Shown in pieces: positions 7,770-16,451 of a DNA stretch of 64,000 nucleotides. The stretch is from the NCBI GenBank assembly GCA_965279735.1, contig OZ257260.1, positions 868,001 through 932,000 on the forward strand, read 5' to 3'. This stretch comes from CAIUGU01 sp965279735. Its GTDB lineage: Bacteria; Pseudomonadota; Gammaproteobacteria; Steroidobacterales; Steroidobacteraceae. The notes under the pieces are model-generated. The model worked only from the letters and a program-made list of their open reading frames with translations. It had not been told where the DNA came from and did no database searches. Positions within the stretch are counted from its first letter, which is position 1, and each line of letters opens with the position of its first letter. A program made the translations under genes and the position numbers.

Positions 7770-10064
7770 ATGAACAGTTCCAGGGTAGCCGGATGGTTTG
7801 CGACGGCAAGTCTCGGTGCGATGACCTCGGCGCCGCATGCGCAAACCGCTGAAGTCGTGCCGCTCGAGGAGGTGATGGTCACGGCAACGCGTCGTGCAGC
7901 GCCGCTGCAGGAAGTGCCGATTGCCGTGACGACGATTTCAGCCGAGCAGTTCGCGCGATCGGCCTACAAGAATCCCACCGACCTGCAATACATGGCGCCA
8001 AGCGTGCAGGTGAGCGCGAGTGGTGGCATCGGCTTCAACGTACGCGGTGTCGGCACGAACAGCTTCAATGCTGCCACCGAGCAGACGGTAGGCATGGTGG
8101 TGGATGGTGTGGTTTCGGGATTCGTCGACGACATCGGCGGCGACCTCACCGATGTCACGCGCATCGAAGTGTTGCGCGGACCCCAGGGCACGCAGTTCGG
8201 CAAGAATGCCTCCGCGGGTGTCATCAACGTCACGACGGAACGGCCGAACATGCGGGAGTTCGCCCCGGTCGTGCACGTCGCATACGGTGACTACAACGAC
8301 ACCAATGCCAGTATCCGTACCAACATTCCCATTGCCGATACGCTCGCCGGCAGCCTGTCCGTCAGCTACCAGAATCGCGATGGCTGGGCGTACAACCCGG
8401 TGAAGGGCAAGGATGAAGGCGACTCCGACCAGATCGGCGCCAAGGCAAAACTGCTGTGGGAGCCGAGCGACAAGGTCAGCGCGTACTTCATCGCGGACTA
8501 CCGCGATTCGCACATCAGTCCGAACTTCCTGTCCACGTACCGCAGCCTCGGTATCGGCGCGGGGCTGGTCCCGCCTGGATTCGGGATTCTCGACTACGGC
8601 ATTGTCCCGGGTCCGGAGAATACGCAGACCGGCATTTCCAGCAACAGCTTCAGGGATACCGAGCAGGAGGGTGCATCGCTGGAGGTCAACTACCACCTCG
8701 GCGATTACACGCTGACCTCGCTGACGGCTTATCGCCATCGCGAACAGGAGGCGTATGCAACCCTGGGTGGCACGCCGATCGTCTACGTCGAGGGTCCTTC
8801 CCGGGGATTTGCGGATCAGTTCTCGCAGGAACTGCGCATCACGTCGCCCGCCGGAGAGCGTGCCGAGTACGTGGCGGGTCTCTACTACTATCGCCGTGCT
8901 TCACGGCAGACAGGACTGCTTGCAGGTCCTTTCGGCGGCCTTGCGGAACTGCTGCATGGACCCGGCGCGAAGATTGCTTTCAGTGGTGGCGAGGATCACA
9001 GCAACTATTCGGTGGAAAGCATCGCGGCCTTCGCGGACGGCAGTGTCAGCCTCACCGACAAGCTGTCGCTGCTGGTAGGCGGTCGTTACACCTACGATGA
9101 TGCGTCAGCCGGACTCTACACGGTGCCTGTCCCCAACGTGTATCCGCTCGGGCCGAACGCCAATGGCCCCGGAGCATCACAGGTGGACAACACCGATTTC
9201 TCGTATCGCGCAGGCCTCAAGTACAAACTCAACGCGGACATGATGGCGTACGCGACATTCGCGCGCGGTTACAAAGGGCCGCTCGCCATTGCCGTTGCAG
9301 GATCCGGAGCGCGTGTGGTCAAGGAGGAAACGGTCAACGCCTATGAGGTCGGACTCAAGAGTTCGTGGCTGGGAGACAGCCTTCTCGTGAACGTCGCGCT
9401 GTTCCACGAGAAGTTCAAGGATTTCCAGACCAGTGTGCTCGATACCTCGCTCGTGCCTCCTGGTTTCGTGCTGGGAAACGCGGGTGGCCTCAAGAGCCAG
9501 GGCGTGGAGCTGGAGGTCGCGGTACGACCGATCGAGCGGTTGTCGCTGGGCGTGAATGTGGCTTACCAGGATGCGACATTCACGGATTTCCTGACGTCGT
9601 GCTACTCGAACTTCGAGCCCGTGCCGATGCCGACGACAACGGATCCGGCGGCTGTGGGCGCGTGCTACAGGATTCCGGGGACGACGACGAGCTACACCCA
9701 GGCGAAGGGCTCGCCCATTCCCAACGCGAGTGAATGGAATACAACTGCCAACGCGTCCTACAACTGGACAGTAGGCGGCAGCTGGCAGGCCGATGCGGCA
9801 CTGAACTATCTCTATCGCACGGAGTTCTATACGAACGGCGCTGATCCCAATACCCGCATCCCGGGCTATGGCATCGTCAACCTCAACGTGGGTCTCGGTT
9901 CGCAGGAAGGCTCATGGCGGGTGGGAGTCTACGCACGCAACCTGTTCGACGAGTACTACATCTCCGCCATCGAGACGGGTATTTTCGATACGGGCGGCCT
10001 CGTCAACGTCCTGAATCCGGAAGCACAACGGACCGTGGGTGTGTCGCTGGACGTGCGCTTCTGA
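7770..10064 (+). CDS. TonB-dependent outer-membrane receptor
   Basis: 764-residue outer-membrane receptor that would take up a substrate with TonB energy. ATG 7770 is chosen for its strong AAGGAG at 7-nt spacing and a proper signal peptide (MNSSRVAGWFATASLGA, cleaved near PHAQT). A TonB-box-like segment, EEVMVTATRR, follows. The plug domain has NVRGVGTNSF and RIEVLRGPQGTQFGKNASAGVINVTT (in pieces). A long beta-barrel ends in aromatic SLDVRF, the normal C-terminal signature. Its own sequence does not give the substrate. The shared upstream element and the hpxW gene further along the same strand suggest a purine or breakdown product. Alternatively it could work with the divergent secreted pairs. 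Confidence 0.93.
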   Translation: MNSSRVAGWFATASLGAMTSAPHAQTAEVVPLEEVMVTATRRAAPLQEVPIAVTTISAEQFARSAYKNPTDLQYMAPSVQVSASGGIGFNVRGVGTNSFNAATEQTVGMVVDGVVSGFVDDIGGDLTDVTRIEVLRGPQGTQFGKNASAGVINVTTERPNMREFAPVVHVAYGDYNDTNASIRTNIPIADTLAGSLSVSYQNRDGWAYNPVKGKDEGDSDQIGAKAKLLWEPSDKVSAYFIADYRDSHISPNFLSTYRSLGIGAGLVPPGFGILDYGIVPGPENTQTGISSNSFRDTEQEGASLEVNYHLGDYTLTSLTAYRHREQEAYATLGGTPIVYVEGPSRGFADQFSQELRITSPAGERAEYVAGLYYYRRASRQTGLLAGPFGGLAELLHGPGAKIAFSGGEDHSNYSVESIAAFADGSVSLTDKLSLLVGGRYTYDDASAGLYTVPVPNVYPLGPNANGPGASQVDNTDFSYRAGLKYKLNADMMAYATFARGYKGPLAIAVAGSGARVVKEETVNAYEVGLKSSWLGDSLLVNVALFHEKFKDFQTSVLDTSLVPPGFVLGNAGGLKSQGVELEVAVRPIERLSLGVNVAYQDATFTDFLTSCYSNFEPVPMPTTTDPAAVGACYRIPGTTTSYTQAKGSPIPNASEWNTTANASYNWTVGGSWQADAALNYLYRTEFYTNGADPNTRIPGYGIVNLNVGLGSQEGSWRVGVYARNLFDEYYISAIETGIFDTGGLVNVLNPEAQRTVGVSLDVRF

Positions 10065-10071
10065 CCGGACA

Positions 10072-10101
10072 CCGGGAGCGCGCACGCACACGCGCTCCCG
10101 G
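10072..10101 (+). other. strong intergenic hairpin after the TonB receptor gene
   Basis: Perfect 11-bp stem CCGGGAGCGCG / CGCGCTCCCGG with an 8-nt loop, between the receptor stop and the next start. No T-tract follows, so it may be a 3'-end stability element that gives the receptor more message than the membrane genes after it. Confidence 0.5.
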
Positions 10102-10133
10102 AAAACGATCCTTCACGCACACGGAAACCATTC

Positions 10134-10622
10134 ATGCTGGAAACATTCAGTAATTGGTTGTCGGCGACCGCTGCAAGCGAGTTTGTCTCCGGGCACCTGT
10201 GGATCACGCCTGCAGTCCAGAGCATCCACATCCTCAGCATCTGCTGCGTCATGGGGGCGGCGCTCATGTTGAACATGCGGCTCCTCGGGCTCCTCGGAAC
10301 GGATCTCACGATTGCGCGTGCAGAGCGCCGCTATGGTCCGTGGCTCTGGGCATCGGCGCTCGGGCTGCTCCTGAGCGGAACTGTGCTGGTGATCGGAGAG
10401 CCTGCACGCGAGCTGCTCAATGTCCTGTTCCTCACCAAGATGGCACTCGTGCTGGTGGTGCTGGCGCTGGCGTGGCTGCTGCATCATGAACTGCGCGTGC
10501 GGGCGGATGCCTGGGATGGCAGCGCGTTGCGCAAGATCGCGGGTCGCACCATTGCCGTTTCGTCGCTGCTGTTGTGGGTCGGCATCATCGGGGCAGGGCG
10601 CTGGATCGCCTATATCGGCTAG
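10134..10622 (+). CDS. four-helix membrane protein, DUF6644-like (copy 1)
   Basis: 162 residues with four predicted membrane helices (about 27-53, 65-86, 95-118, 136-158) and no signal peptide. It resembles the DUF6644 family; function unknown. A His lies in helix 1 (QSIHILS) and a His pair at the end of helix 3 (LLHHELR); the protein ends in GAGRWIAYIG. Both His positions recur in the neighbouring paralogue, so a bis-His haem or metal site is possible (inference). It starts 69 nt after the TonB receptor, across a hairpin. A split membrane-oxidase or electron-transfer role in purine oxidation is conceivable but unproven. Confidence 0.8.
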   Translation: MLETFSNWLSATAASEFVSGHLWITPAVQSIHILSICCVMGAALMLNMRLLGLLGTDLTIARAERRYGPWLWASALGLLLSGTVLVIGEPARELLNVLFLTKMALVLVVLALAWLLHHELRVRADAWDGSALRKIAGRTIAVSSLLLWVGIIGAGRWIAYIG

Positions 10623-10631
10623 GGGCAGGAC

Positions 10632-11126
10632 ATGACTCACTCATTCATCGAATACATGCGGCAGCTCGAGGTAACCGCGCTGGCCGAGGCCATCCGCAGC
10701 TCCACCTGGCTGTTTCCGACGCTGGAGACGTTGCATGTACTTGCGATCGTGCTCGTCGTCGGCACGATCGCGGTCGTGGACCTGCGGATCATGGGCCTTG
10801 CCTCCAGGGACCAGGACGTCACGCGGCTGATCAGGGAAGTGTTGCCGTATACCTGGGTCAGCTTCGTGCTGGCGGTCGTGAGCGGCGGTTTGATGTTCAT
10901 CTCCTCGGCGGTCACGTATGCAACGAACCTGCCGTTCCTGACGAAGCTGCTCTTCCTGCTGCTCGCGGGCGTCAACATGGCGGTCTTTCACGTCAGGGCG
11001 CGCGAGAACCTGCAGCGCGTGCAGGGCACCCGCACTCCGGCCTCGTGGCGTCTCGCGGGTACCGCATCGCTCGTCTTCTGGGCCGGTGCAATCGTCGCTG
11101 GCCGGTGGATCGGTTTCAGCGCCTGA
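10632..11126 (+). CDS. four-helix membrane protein, DUF6644-like (copy 2)
   Basis: 164 residues, a divergent paralogue of the gene 9 nt upstream. It has four predicted helices, a helix-1 LETLHVLAIVLVVG and a helix-3 end AVFHVRA, which keep the two His positions, and the same closing VAGRWIG. The two proteins together would have eight helices and may form a heterodimer. The stop is 6 nt before the hpxW start, so they are very likely co-transcribed with it. Function unknown. Confidence 0.8.
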   Translation: MTHSFIEYMRQLEVTALAEAIRSSTWLFPTLETLHVLAIVLVVGTIAVVDLRIMGLASRDQDVTRLIREVLPYTWVSFVLAVVSGGLMFISSAVTYATNLPFLTKLLFLLLAGVNMAVFHVRARENLQRVQGTRTPASWRLAGTASLVFWAGAIVAGRWIGFSA

Positions 11127-11132
11127 TCCGGC

Positions 11133-12722
11133 ATGACCCGGACTGCCTGCCGACGGGGCATGGTGACTGCCCCTCACTTTCTCGCCAGCCAGGCGGGGCT
11201 TGCCATTCTTGAAGAGGGGGGTACCGCAATCGAGGCTGCAGTCGCTGCAGCTGCCACGATCGCCGTGTGCTATCCCCACATGAACAGCCTTGGCGGTGAT
11301 GGCTTCTGGCTGATCCGGCTGCCGGGCGGGACGCCCATTGCCATCGATGCATGCGGACGTGCGGCAACGACTGCAACCGTCGGCCGCTATCGCGATGCAG
11401 GGCATGCGACCGTACCCGTGCGTGGTCCGCTCGCAGCCAACACGGTGGCGGGTACGATTTCAGGTTGGGAAGCGGCGCTGACGATCAGTCATGCGAGGCA
11501 GAAGGGTTTGCCACTGACCCGCTTGTTCCGGGATGCGATCGAATACGCCTCGGCGGGTTTCGCCGTTACTCCGGGTTTCACGGAAACGTTGACCGGCAAG
11601 CGTGCAGAGCTCGAACGGCAACCGGGATTCGCGGGCGCTTTCCTGCCGCGAGGTGAAGTGTTGCAGGCGGGTGCAACGCTGCGCCAGCCGCGGCTCGCGG
11701 ACGCGCTGCGTGCACTCGCTGCAGATGGCCTTGCGAGCTTCTATCGAGGTGACCTTGCCGACTCCATCGCCCGCGATCTCGATGCGGCCGGTTCGCCGGT
11801 CAGTCTTGCGGACCTGGAGCAGCACCGGGCGACGATCTCGACACCGCTGCACGCACAATTGAAAACTGCACGGCTCTACAACCTTCCGCCCCCCACCCAG
11901 GGCGTGGCGTCGCTGCTGATCCTCGCGCTCTTCGATCGGCTCGACGTCACGAGCGCAGAGGGGTTCGCCCATCTGCATGGCCTGATCGAATGCACGAAGC
12001 GCGCGTTCCGCTTTCGCGATGCCGCTGTGGGTGACCCCGCGTACATGTCCGAGGATGTGCAGGGAATGCTCGATGACGCTGCGGCGCTGGATCGCATCGC
12101 TGCCGGCATCGACCGGTCCCGGGCATTGCCCTGGCCGCAATCGGGCCCACCGGCCGACACTGTGTGGCTCGGAGTCGCCGATGCATCAGGCTGTGCCGTA
12201 AGCATGATCCAGAGCACCTACTTCGAGTTCGGCTCCGGGGTGGTATTGCCGGAAACGGGCATCACATGGCAGAACCGCGGCGCGAGCTTCCGGTTGGCCG
12301 ATGACGGATGGAATGCCTTGCGCCCGGGACGCAAGCCGTTCCACACACTCAATCCAGCGATGGCCAGGCTCGGTGACGGGCGCTGGATGACCTATGGGAC
12401 GATGGGAGGCGAGGGCCAGCCGCAGACGCAGGCCGCGATCTTCTCGCGCTATGCGCTGTTCGGGCAGGCGTTGCAGGAAGCAGTGAGTGCGCCGCGCTGG
12501 CTGCTCGGCAAGACGTGGGGCGATGCGACGACGGGCCTCAAGATGGAAAGCCGCTTTCCCGAGCCTCTGCTGCAACAGCTGCGGGCAGCGGGACACATCG
12601 TCGAGAGCGTGGCGCCGTTCAGCAGCGTCATGGGGCATGCCGGTGCCATCGTGCAACATCCCGACGGTACGCTTGAAGGTGCCAGCGATCCGCGCAGTGA
12701 CGGAGCGGTCGCCGCATCCTGA
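11133..12722 (+). CDS. hpxW: oxamate amidohydrolase-like gamma-glutamyltransferase-family enzyme
   Basis: 529 residues, Ntn-hydrolase of the gamma-glutamyltransferase family. The N-terminal SLGGDGFW block and the ADTVWLGVADASG segment identify it; Thr343 of DTV is the expected autocleavage nucleophile, which would release a small subunit of about 187 residues. There is no signal peptide, so it is cytoplasmic, unlike ordinary periplasmic Ggt. The Klebsiella relative HpxW hydrolyses oxamate to oxalate and ammonia at the end of urate breakdown. Linked homologues of HpxX, HpxY and HpxZ in this window make that the best reading. It follows the DUF6644 pair by 6 nt; ATG 11160 is an alternative start. 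A general Ggt role remains possible. Confidence 0.82.
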   Translation: MTRTACRRGMVTAPHFLASQAGLAILEEGGTAIEAAVAAAATIAVCYPHMNSLGGDGFWLIRLPGGTPIAIDACGRAATTATVGRYRDAGHATVPVRGPLAANTVAGTISGWEAALTISHARQKGLPLTRLFRDAIEYASAGFAVTPGFTETLTGKRAELERQPGFAGAFLPRGEVLQAGATLRQPRLADALRALAADGLASFYRGDLADSIARDLDAAGSPVSLADLEQHRATISTPLHAQLKTARLYNLPPPTQGVASLLILALFDRLDVTSAEGFAHLHGLIECTKRAFRFRDAAVGDPAYMSEDVQGMLDDAAALDRIAAGIDRSRALPWPQSGPPADTVWLGVADASGCAVSMIQSTYFEFGSGVVLPETGITWQNRGASFRLADDGWNALRPGRKPFHTLNPAMARLGDGRWMTYGTMGGEGQPQTQAAIFSRYALFGQALQEAVSAPRWLLGKTWGDATTGLKMESRFPEPLLQQLRAAGHIVESVAPFSSVMGHAGAIVQHPDGTLEGASDPRSDGAVAAS

Positions 12723-12729
12723 ATGGAGT

Positions 12730-14112
12730 TCAATAAAGCGGCCGCGCGCCCACGATGCCTGCTGCATGCAAGGCAGTGGCGATCGAGAACAACCGCGCTT
12801 CCTGCCACGGTGCTGCCACGAGCTGGACACCGACGGGCAGTTCGCCGGGCACGCAGACCGGCACCGTCAGTACAGGCAACCCGATGAAACTCAACGGCTG
12901 CGCGTAGAGCCCGAGGTTTGCGCGGACGGATACCAGCGACTCCCCGAGCTGTATCTGCGCCTGCCCGATGGGAGTTGCCTGGAACGGCGTGGCTGCCGCA
13001 ATGAGGACATCAAAGCGGGTGAGCAGCTGTAGCGCATCCTCGAGGAACAGGCGCCGCAGTCGCTGTGCCCGGACGACTACGTGTGCAGGTTGCATGGCAC
13101 CTGCGATCAGGCGATCGCGCGTTGCCGGATCGAAACTCCCGGGTGACCGGCGCAGTTCCTCAAGATGCAGGCTGCCGCCTTCCGCAGCAGTGAGGCAGAA
13201 CGCAGCTGCGCGAGCCGCTTCCGCATTCGGGAGCGTGACAGTGGTGGCGGCGAGGGCCGTCGCGACTTTCTCCACCGCATCCATGACTGGCAATGTCGCG
13301 TGTGTGCCGAACCAGCCGCCCAGAACGCCAGCGCGGGACGATCCGGATGCCGTATGAAGTTCTGCACTGGCAGGTTCGCATTCATGCCGGGCATACGCGG
13401 CATCACCCGCGTCATGGCCTTGCAATGCGTCGTAGGCGAGCGCCAGATCCTGGACCGTCGCCGCGAAGGGACCGATGTGATCGAGGCTGTGCACGAAAGG
13501 CAGCGTGCCACTGCGACCGAGCCGTCCATAAGTCGGTTTCAGGCCGAAGATGCCGCAGAGCGCCGCGGGCACCCTGATCGAACCGTTGGTATCCGATCCC
13601 AGGCTGAGCGGCACCATTCCCCCTGCGACCGCGGCCGCAGAACCACCGGAAGAGCCGCCCGCGATGCGTGCAGGGTCATGAGGATTCCGCGTCGGGCCGT
13701 AGTGGGAGTTCTCGGTCGTGAAACCGTACGCGAATTCATCCATGTTCAGCATGCCGACCAGCACTGCACCGGCGGCTTCCATGCGCGACACGGCAAACGC
13801 ATCTTTCGTTGCAGGAGGACTCGCTGCACGCAGGCGGGAGCCGGCGAGCGTGATTTCATCCTCGACGTCAAACAGGTTCTTCACGGCGTAGGGGACACCT
13901 GCCAGCGGGCCGGGATCACCGCCGGCGGAGACAATGTCATCGACCTGACGTGCTTTCGCCAGCGCTCTTGACCCGGTCACCAGAGTGAAGCAGTTGAGCG
14001 ATGGGTTTCGGGATGCGATCAGCGACAGGGCCTGTTCCGCGATGGCCACGGCGCTGCCACCGCTTCTGACGTGAGCGGCGATCTCCGCCGCGCTGGGGAG
14101 TGGTTCAGTCAC
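12730..14112 (-). CDS. hpxY: AtzE/HpxY-family amidase
   Basis: 460 residues, amidase-signature hydrolase with the Ser-cisSer-Lys triad: Lys78 in GVPYAVKN, cis-Ser154 in GGSSGGS, and nucleophile Ser178 in SDTNGSIRVPA. It starts at GTG 14112, which shares GTGA with the stop of hpxX. A small DUF4089 partner directly before an amidase is the arrangement of AtzG-AtzE and HpxX-HpxY, where the small protein supports the amidase. Expected substrate: oxalurate or a related carbamoyl compound made by PucG; this is inferred from context. GatA is rejected because no gatB or gatC is nearby. Last gene of the leftward hpxK-pucG-puuE-hpxX-hpxY unit; it converges with hpxW, 7 nt apart. Confidence 0.88.
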   Translation of the reverse strand: MTEPLPSAAEIAAHVRSGGSAVAIAEQALSLIASRNPSLNCFTLVTGSRALAKARQVDDIVSAGGDPGPLAGVPYAVKNLFDVEDEITLAGSRLRAASPPATKDAFAVSRMEAAGAVLVGMLNMDEFAYGFTTENSHYGPTRNPHDPARIAGGSSGGSAAAVAGGMVPLSLGSDTNGSIRVPAALCGIFGLKPTYGRLGRSGTLPFVHSLDHIGPFAATVQDLALAYDALQGHDAGDAAYARHECEPASAELHTASGSSRAGVLGGWFGTHATLPVMDAVEKVATALAATTVTLPNAEAARAAAFCLTAAEGGSLHLEELRRSPGSFDPATRDRLIAGAMQPAHVVVRAQRLRRLFLEDALQLLTRFDVLIAAATPFQATPIGQAQIQLGESLVSVRANLGLYAQPLSFIGLPVLTVPVCVPGELPVGVQLVAAPWQEARLFSIATALHAAGIVGARPLY

Positions 14113-14306
14113 AAGCGAAAGACGGGCGCCGGCTCCAGCGACTCATCGAGCGGCACATTGCAGAACGTGGCAGCGCGCTCGTTGAGCACCAGCAGATTCC
14201 TGATGACTTCCTCGCGTGAAGCCGGGGTCAGGTCCAGATCGAGCACGCGGGACAGTACATCGACCAGGATGCCTGCGTCGCCAGCAATGGAGTCGTCATC
14301 ACTCAC
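14109..14306 (-). CDS. hpxX: small DUF4089/AtzG-like partner of the amidase
   Basis: 65 residues from GTG 14306. The start is placed there because it overlaps the puuE stop by 8 nt and gives the family length of about 60. The sequence has the DUF4089 pattern: a helical LSRVLDLDLTPASREEVIRN followed by NVPLDESLEPAPVF near the C-terminus. By analogy with AtzG it would bind and stabilise the amidase encoded next (hpxY), which it overlaps by 4 nt. It has no catalytic residues of its own. The context, in a purine operon, supports HpxX. Confidence 0.8.
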   Translation of the reverse strand: MSDDDSIAGDAGILVDVLSRVLDLDLTPASREEVIRNLLVLNERAATFCNVPLDESLEPAPVFRL

Positions 14307-15219
14307 TTGCCACCAGCGGGTGGGTGGCCAGCCAGTGTCGGGCGAGGTCGATGCGCCGGGCGATCCAGACCTGCGGATGTTTGCGGATGTGTTCGATGAA
14401 TCCGGCGAGCGCACCTGCGCGGCCTGGTCGGCCGACGATGCGGGCGTGCAGACCGATCGACATCATCCTTGGCGTGACGGCGCCTTCCGCGTACAGCGTG
14501 TCGAAGCTGTCCTTCAGGTAAGCGAGAAACTGGTCGCCCGTATTGAAGCCCTGCGCCGCCACGAAGCGCATGTCATTCGTTTCAAGCGAGTACGGAACGA
14601 TGAGCTGCGGCTTGCCATGGCGCGTGTCGTAGTAGGGCAAGTCATCGGCATAGGAATCGGAGTCGTAGACGAAGCCGCCTTCTGCGGCCACGAGCGCAGC
14701 CGTGTTCGGGCTGGTGCGGCCCTGGTACCAGCCGAGCGGTCGATGGCCCGTCAGGCTGCGATGGATTTCGATCGCCTGTGCGATGTGTTCACGCTCGATT
14801 TCGATGGGTACATGCTGGTAGTTGATCCAGCGATACCCGTGCGATGCGACCTCCCAATTTGCGGCCAGCATGGCGTCCACCGCTGCCGGATTGCGTGCCA
14901 TGGCGCTCGCGACGCCGAACACCGTGACCGGGATTTCCTGCCCGACCAGCAGCCTGTGCAGCCGCCAGAAGCCTGCGCGCGAGCCGTATTCGTAGTGGCT
15001 TTCCATCGACATGTGCCGCATGCCCGGGACGGGCGCTGCACCTATAATCTCCGACAGAAAGGATTCCGCTGCAGGGTCGCCATGCAGGACATTGTTCTCG
15101 CCGCCTTCCTCATAGTTCAGGACGAACTGCACCGCGATGCGCGCGTTGCCTGGCCAGTGCGGAAGAGGCGGCTGCGGGCCGTAGCCCACCATGTCACGGG
15201 GATAACCCGCGCCCGTCAT
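14299..15219 (-). CDS. puuE: allantoinase, polysaccharide-deacetylase type
   Basis: 306 residues. It matches the PuuE group of the polysaccharide-deacetylase (NodB-like) fold, which hydrolyses allantoin to allantoate and is unrelated to the metal amidohydrolase AllB. Visible: FVLNYEEGGENN, SHYEYGSRAGFWR, VASHGYRWINY, GWYQGRTSPNT and a late MSIGLHARIVGRPGR, all conserved landmarks of the group. ATG 15219 overlaps the pucG stop by 4 nt (ATGA). Third gene of the five-gene unit, between pucG and hpxX. Confidence 0.92.
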   Translation of the reverse strand: MTGAGYPRDMVGYGPQPPLPHWPGNARIAVQFVLNYEEGGENNVLHGDPAAESFLSEIIGAAPVPGMRHMSMESHYEYGSRAGFWRLHRLLVGQEIPVTVFGVASAMARNPAAVDAMLAANWEVASHGYRWINYQHVPIEIEREHIAQAIEIHRSLTGHRPLGWYQGRTSPNTAALVAAEGGFVYDSDSYADDLPYYDTRHGKPQLIVPYSLETNDMRFVAAQGFNTGDQFLAYLKDSFDTLYAEGAVTPRMMSIGLHARIVGRPGRAGALAGFIEHIRKHPQVWIARRIDLARHWLATHPLVASE

Positions 15220-16451
15220 TGTGCGAAAACCTTGAGGGCGGTATCGACCGCAGCGCCGGATTCGAGCTTGTGGCCTTCGTTGCGCAGTACCGCTTCCAGT
15301 GCTCCGAGGACGAGCAGCACGTTCGCCTGCGTGCAGTTCCAGCCCATCGTGCCGATGCGCCAGATCCGCCCGTGCAGGGGGCCGAACGAACTGCCGATCT
15401 CGATCGCGAATTCCTCGCGCATGCGCTTGCGGACCCGTTCGCCATCGATGCCTGCGGGAATCACGATGCCCGTGACGTTCGCCATCCGGTGGCGGACATC
15501 GCCGTAGAGTTCGAGGTTCATCGCGGTGATGCCGCGAGCCAGCGCATTGCCCGCCCGCCGATGCCGGACAATCCGTGGCCCGATGCCTTCCTCGAGCGCG
15601 ATGCGTGCGCATTCACGCGCGGCGTACAGCATGCTTGTCGCTTCGGTATGGTGGTTCAGCCGCTTCTCGGACCAGTAGTCCATGATCATCGCGAGGTCGA
15701 GGTAGTTCGATGCGATCCGGGCGCCGGGACCCTGCGCGGTATCGCTGCCCCTGAGTCCGCGCTCCGTATGCCGACGCGTCTGGATGTGCCGGGCAGCGCG
15801 TTCCGACAACGTGATCGGCGCAGCACCGGGCGGGCCACCGAGGCATTTCTGCAGGCCTGCGGTCACCATGTCCGCTTCCCACTCGTCGACTGGCACCTGC
15901 ATCCCACCGAGCGTGGCGGTCGCATCGACATACAACAGGGCATCGTGTTCGTGGCACAGCGCGCCAATTCCGGCGAGTGGCTGCGTCATCGTCGTCGAGG
16001 TATCGCCATGCACGCATGCCACGACGCGTGGCCGCGTCTTCACGATCGCGTCTGCCAGTTTTTCGACAGGCAGCACGCTGCCCCATTCCGCCGCAACGAC
16101 GGTGACGTCTGCGCCACAACGTTCCGCGATTTCCGTCAGCAGCCCGCCAAAACGGCCGATGCTGGCGATCAGCACCCTGTCACCGGGAGTGATGCTGGAC
16201 ACGAGCGCTGCCTCGATCGCTGCCCGGGCCGTGCCGTCGACCAGGAACGTCCATTGATTGCGGGTTTCGAACACGCAACGGTACAGCGCCATGGTCTCGG
16301 TCATGAAGGCGGTGAATTCGGGATCGAACTGGCCGAGCAGCGGCACGGAAAGCGCACGCAGGACGCGAGGGTGGGCGTTCGCGGGGCCGGGACCCATCAG
16401 CAGGCGCTGCGGCGGATCGAGTTCGCGGACGGCGGACAGATCGAAACTCAT
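15216..16451 (-). CDS. pucG: (S)-ureidoglycine-glyoxylate aminotransferase
   Basis: 411 residues, PLP-dependent class-V aminotransferase of the alanine-glyoxylate type. Lys202 in GLQKCLGGPPG is the expected Schiff-base lysine, and HGDTSTTM and YVDATATLGG are PLP-pocket segments. It is called PucG rather than serine-glyoxylate aminotransferase because it sits between allantoate amidohydrolase and allantoinase genes. PucG moves the amino group of ureidoglycine to glyoxylate, giving oxalurate and glycine, so it links HpxK to the HpxXYZ-HpxW branch. ATG 16451 overlaps the hpxK stop by 4 nt. Confidence 0.9.
   Translation of the reverse strand: MSFDLSAVRELDPPQRLLMGPGPANAHPRVLRALSVPLLGQFDPEFTAFMTETMALYRCVFETRNQWTFLVDGTARAAIEAALVSSITPGDRVLIASIGRFGGLLTEIAERCGADVTVVAAEWGSVLPVEKLADAIVKTRPRVVACVHGDTSTTMTQPLAGIGALCHEHDALLYVDATATLGGMQVPVDEWEADMVTAGLQKCLGGPPGAAPITLSERAARHIQTRRHTERGLRGSDTAQGPGARIASNYLDLAMIMDYWSEKRLNHHTEATSMLYAARECARIALEEGIGPRIVRHRRAGNALARGITAMNLELYGDVRHRMANVTGIVIPAGIDGERVRKRMREEFAIEIGSSFGPLHGRIWRIGTMGWNCTQANVLLVLGALEAVLRNEGHKLESGAAVDTALKVFAQ

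Noticed and set aside
10134..11126. DUF6644 pair read as a split PuuD-type membrane urate oxidase.
   Set aside because: Helix count and His residues allow the idea, but no PuuD motif or cytochrome c domain is visible, so it is kept only as a speculation about electron transfer.
12730..14112. Amidase called as GatA of the tRNA amidotransferase.
   Set aside because: No gatB/gatC nearby, and a DUF4089 partner plus purine genes fit AtzE/HpxY better.
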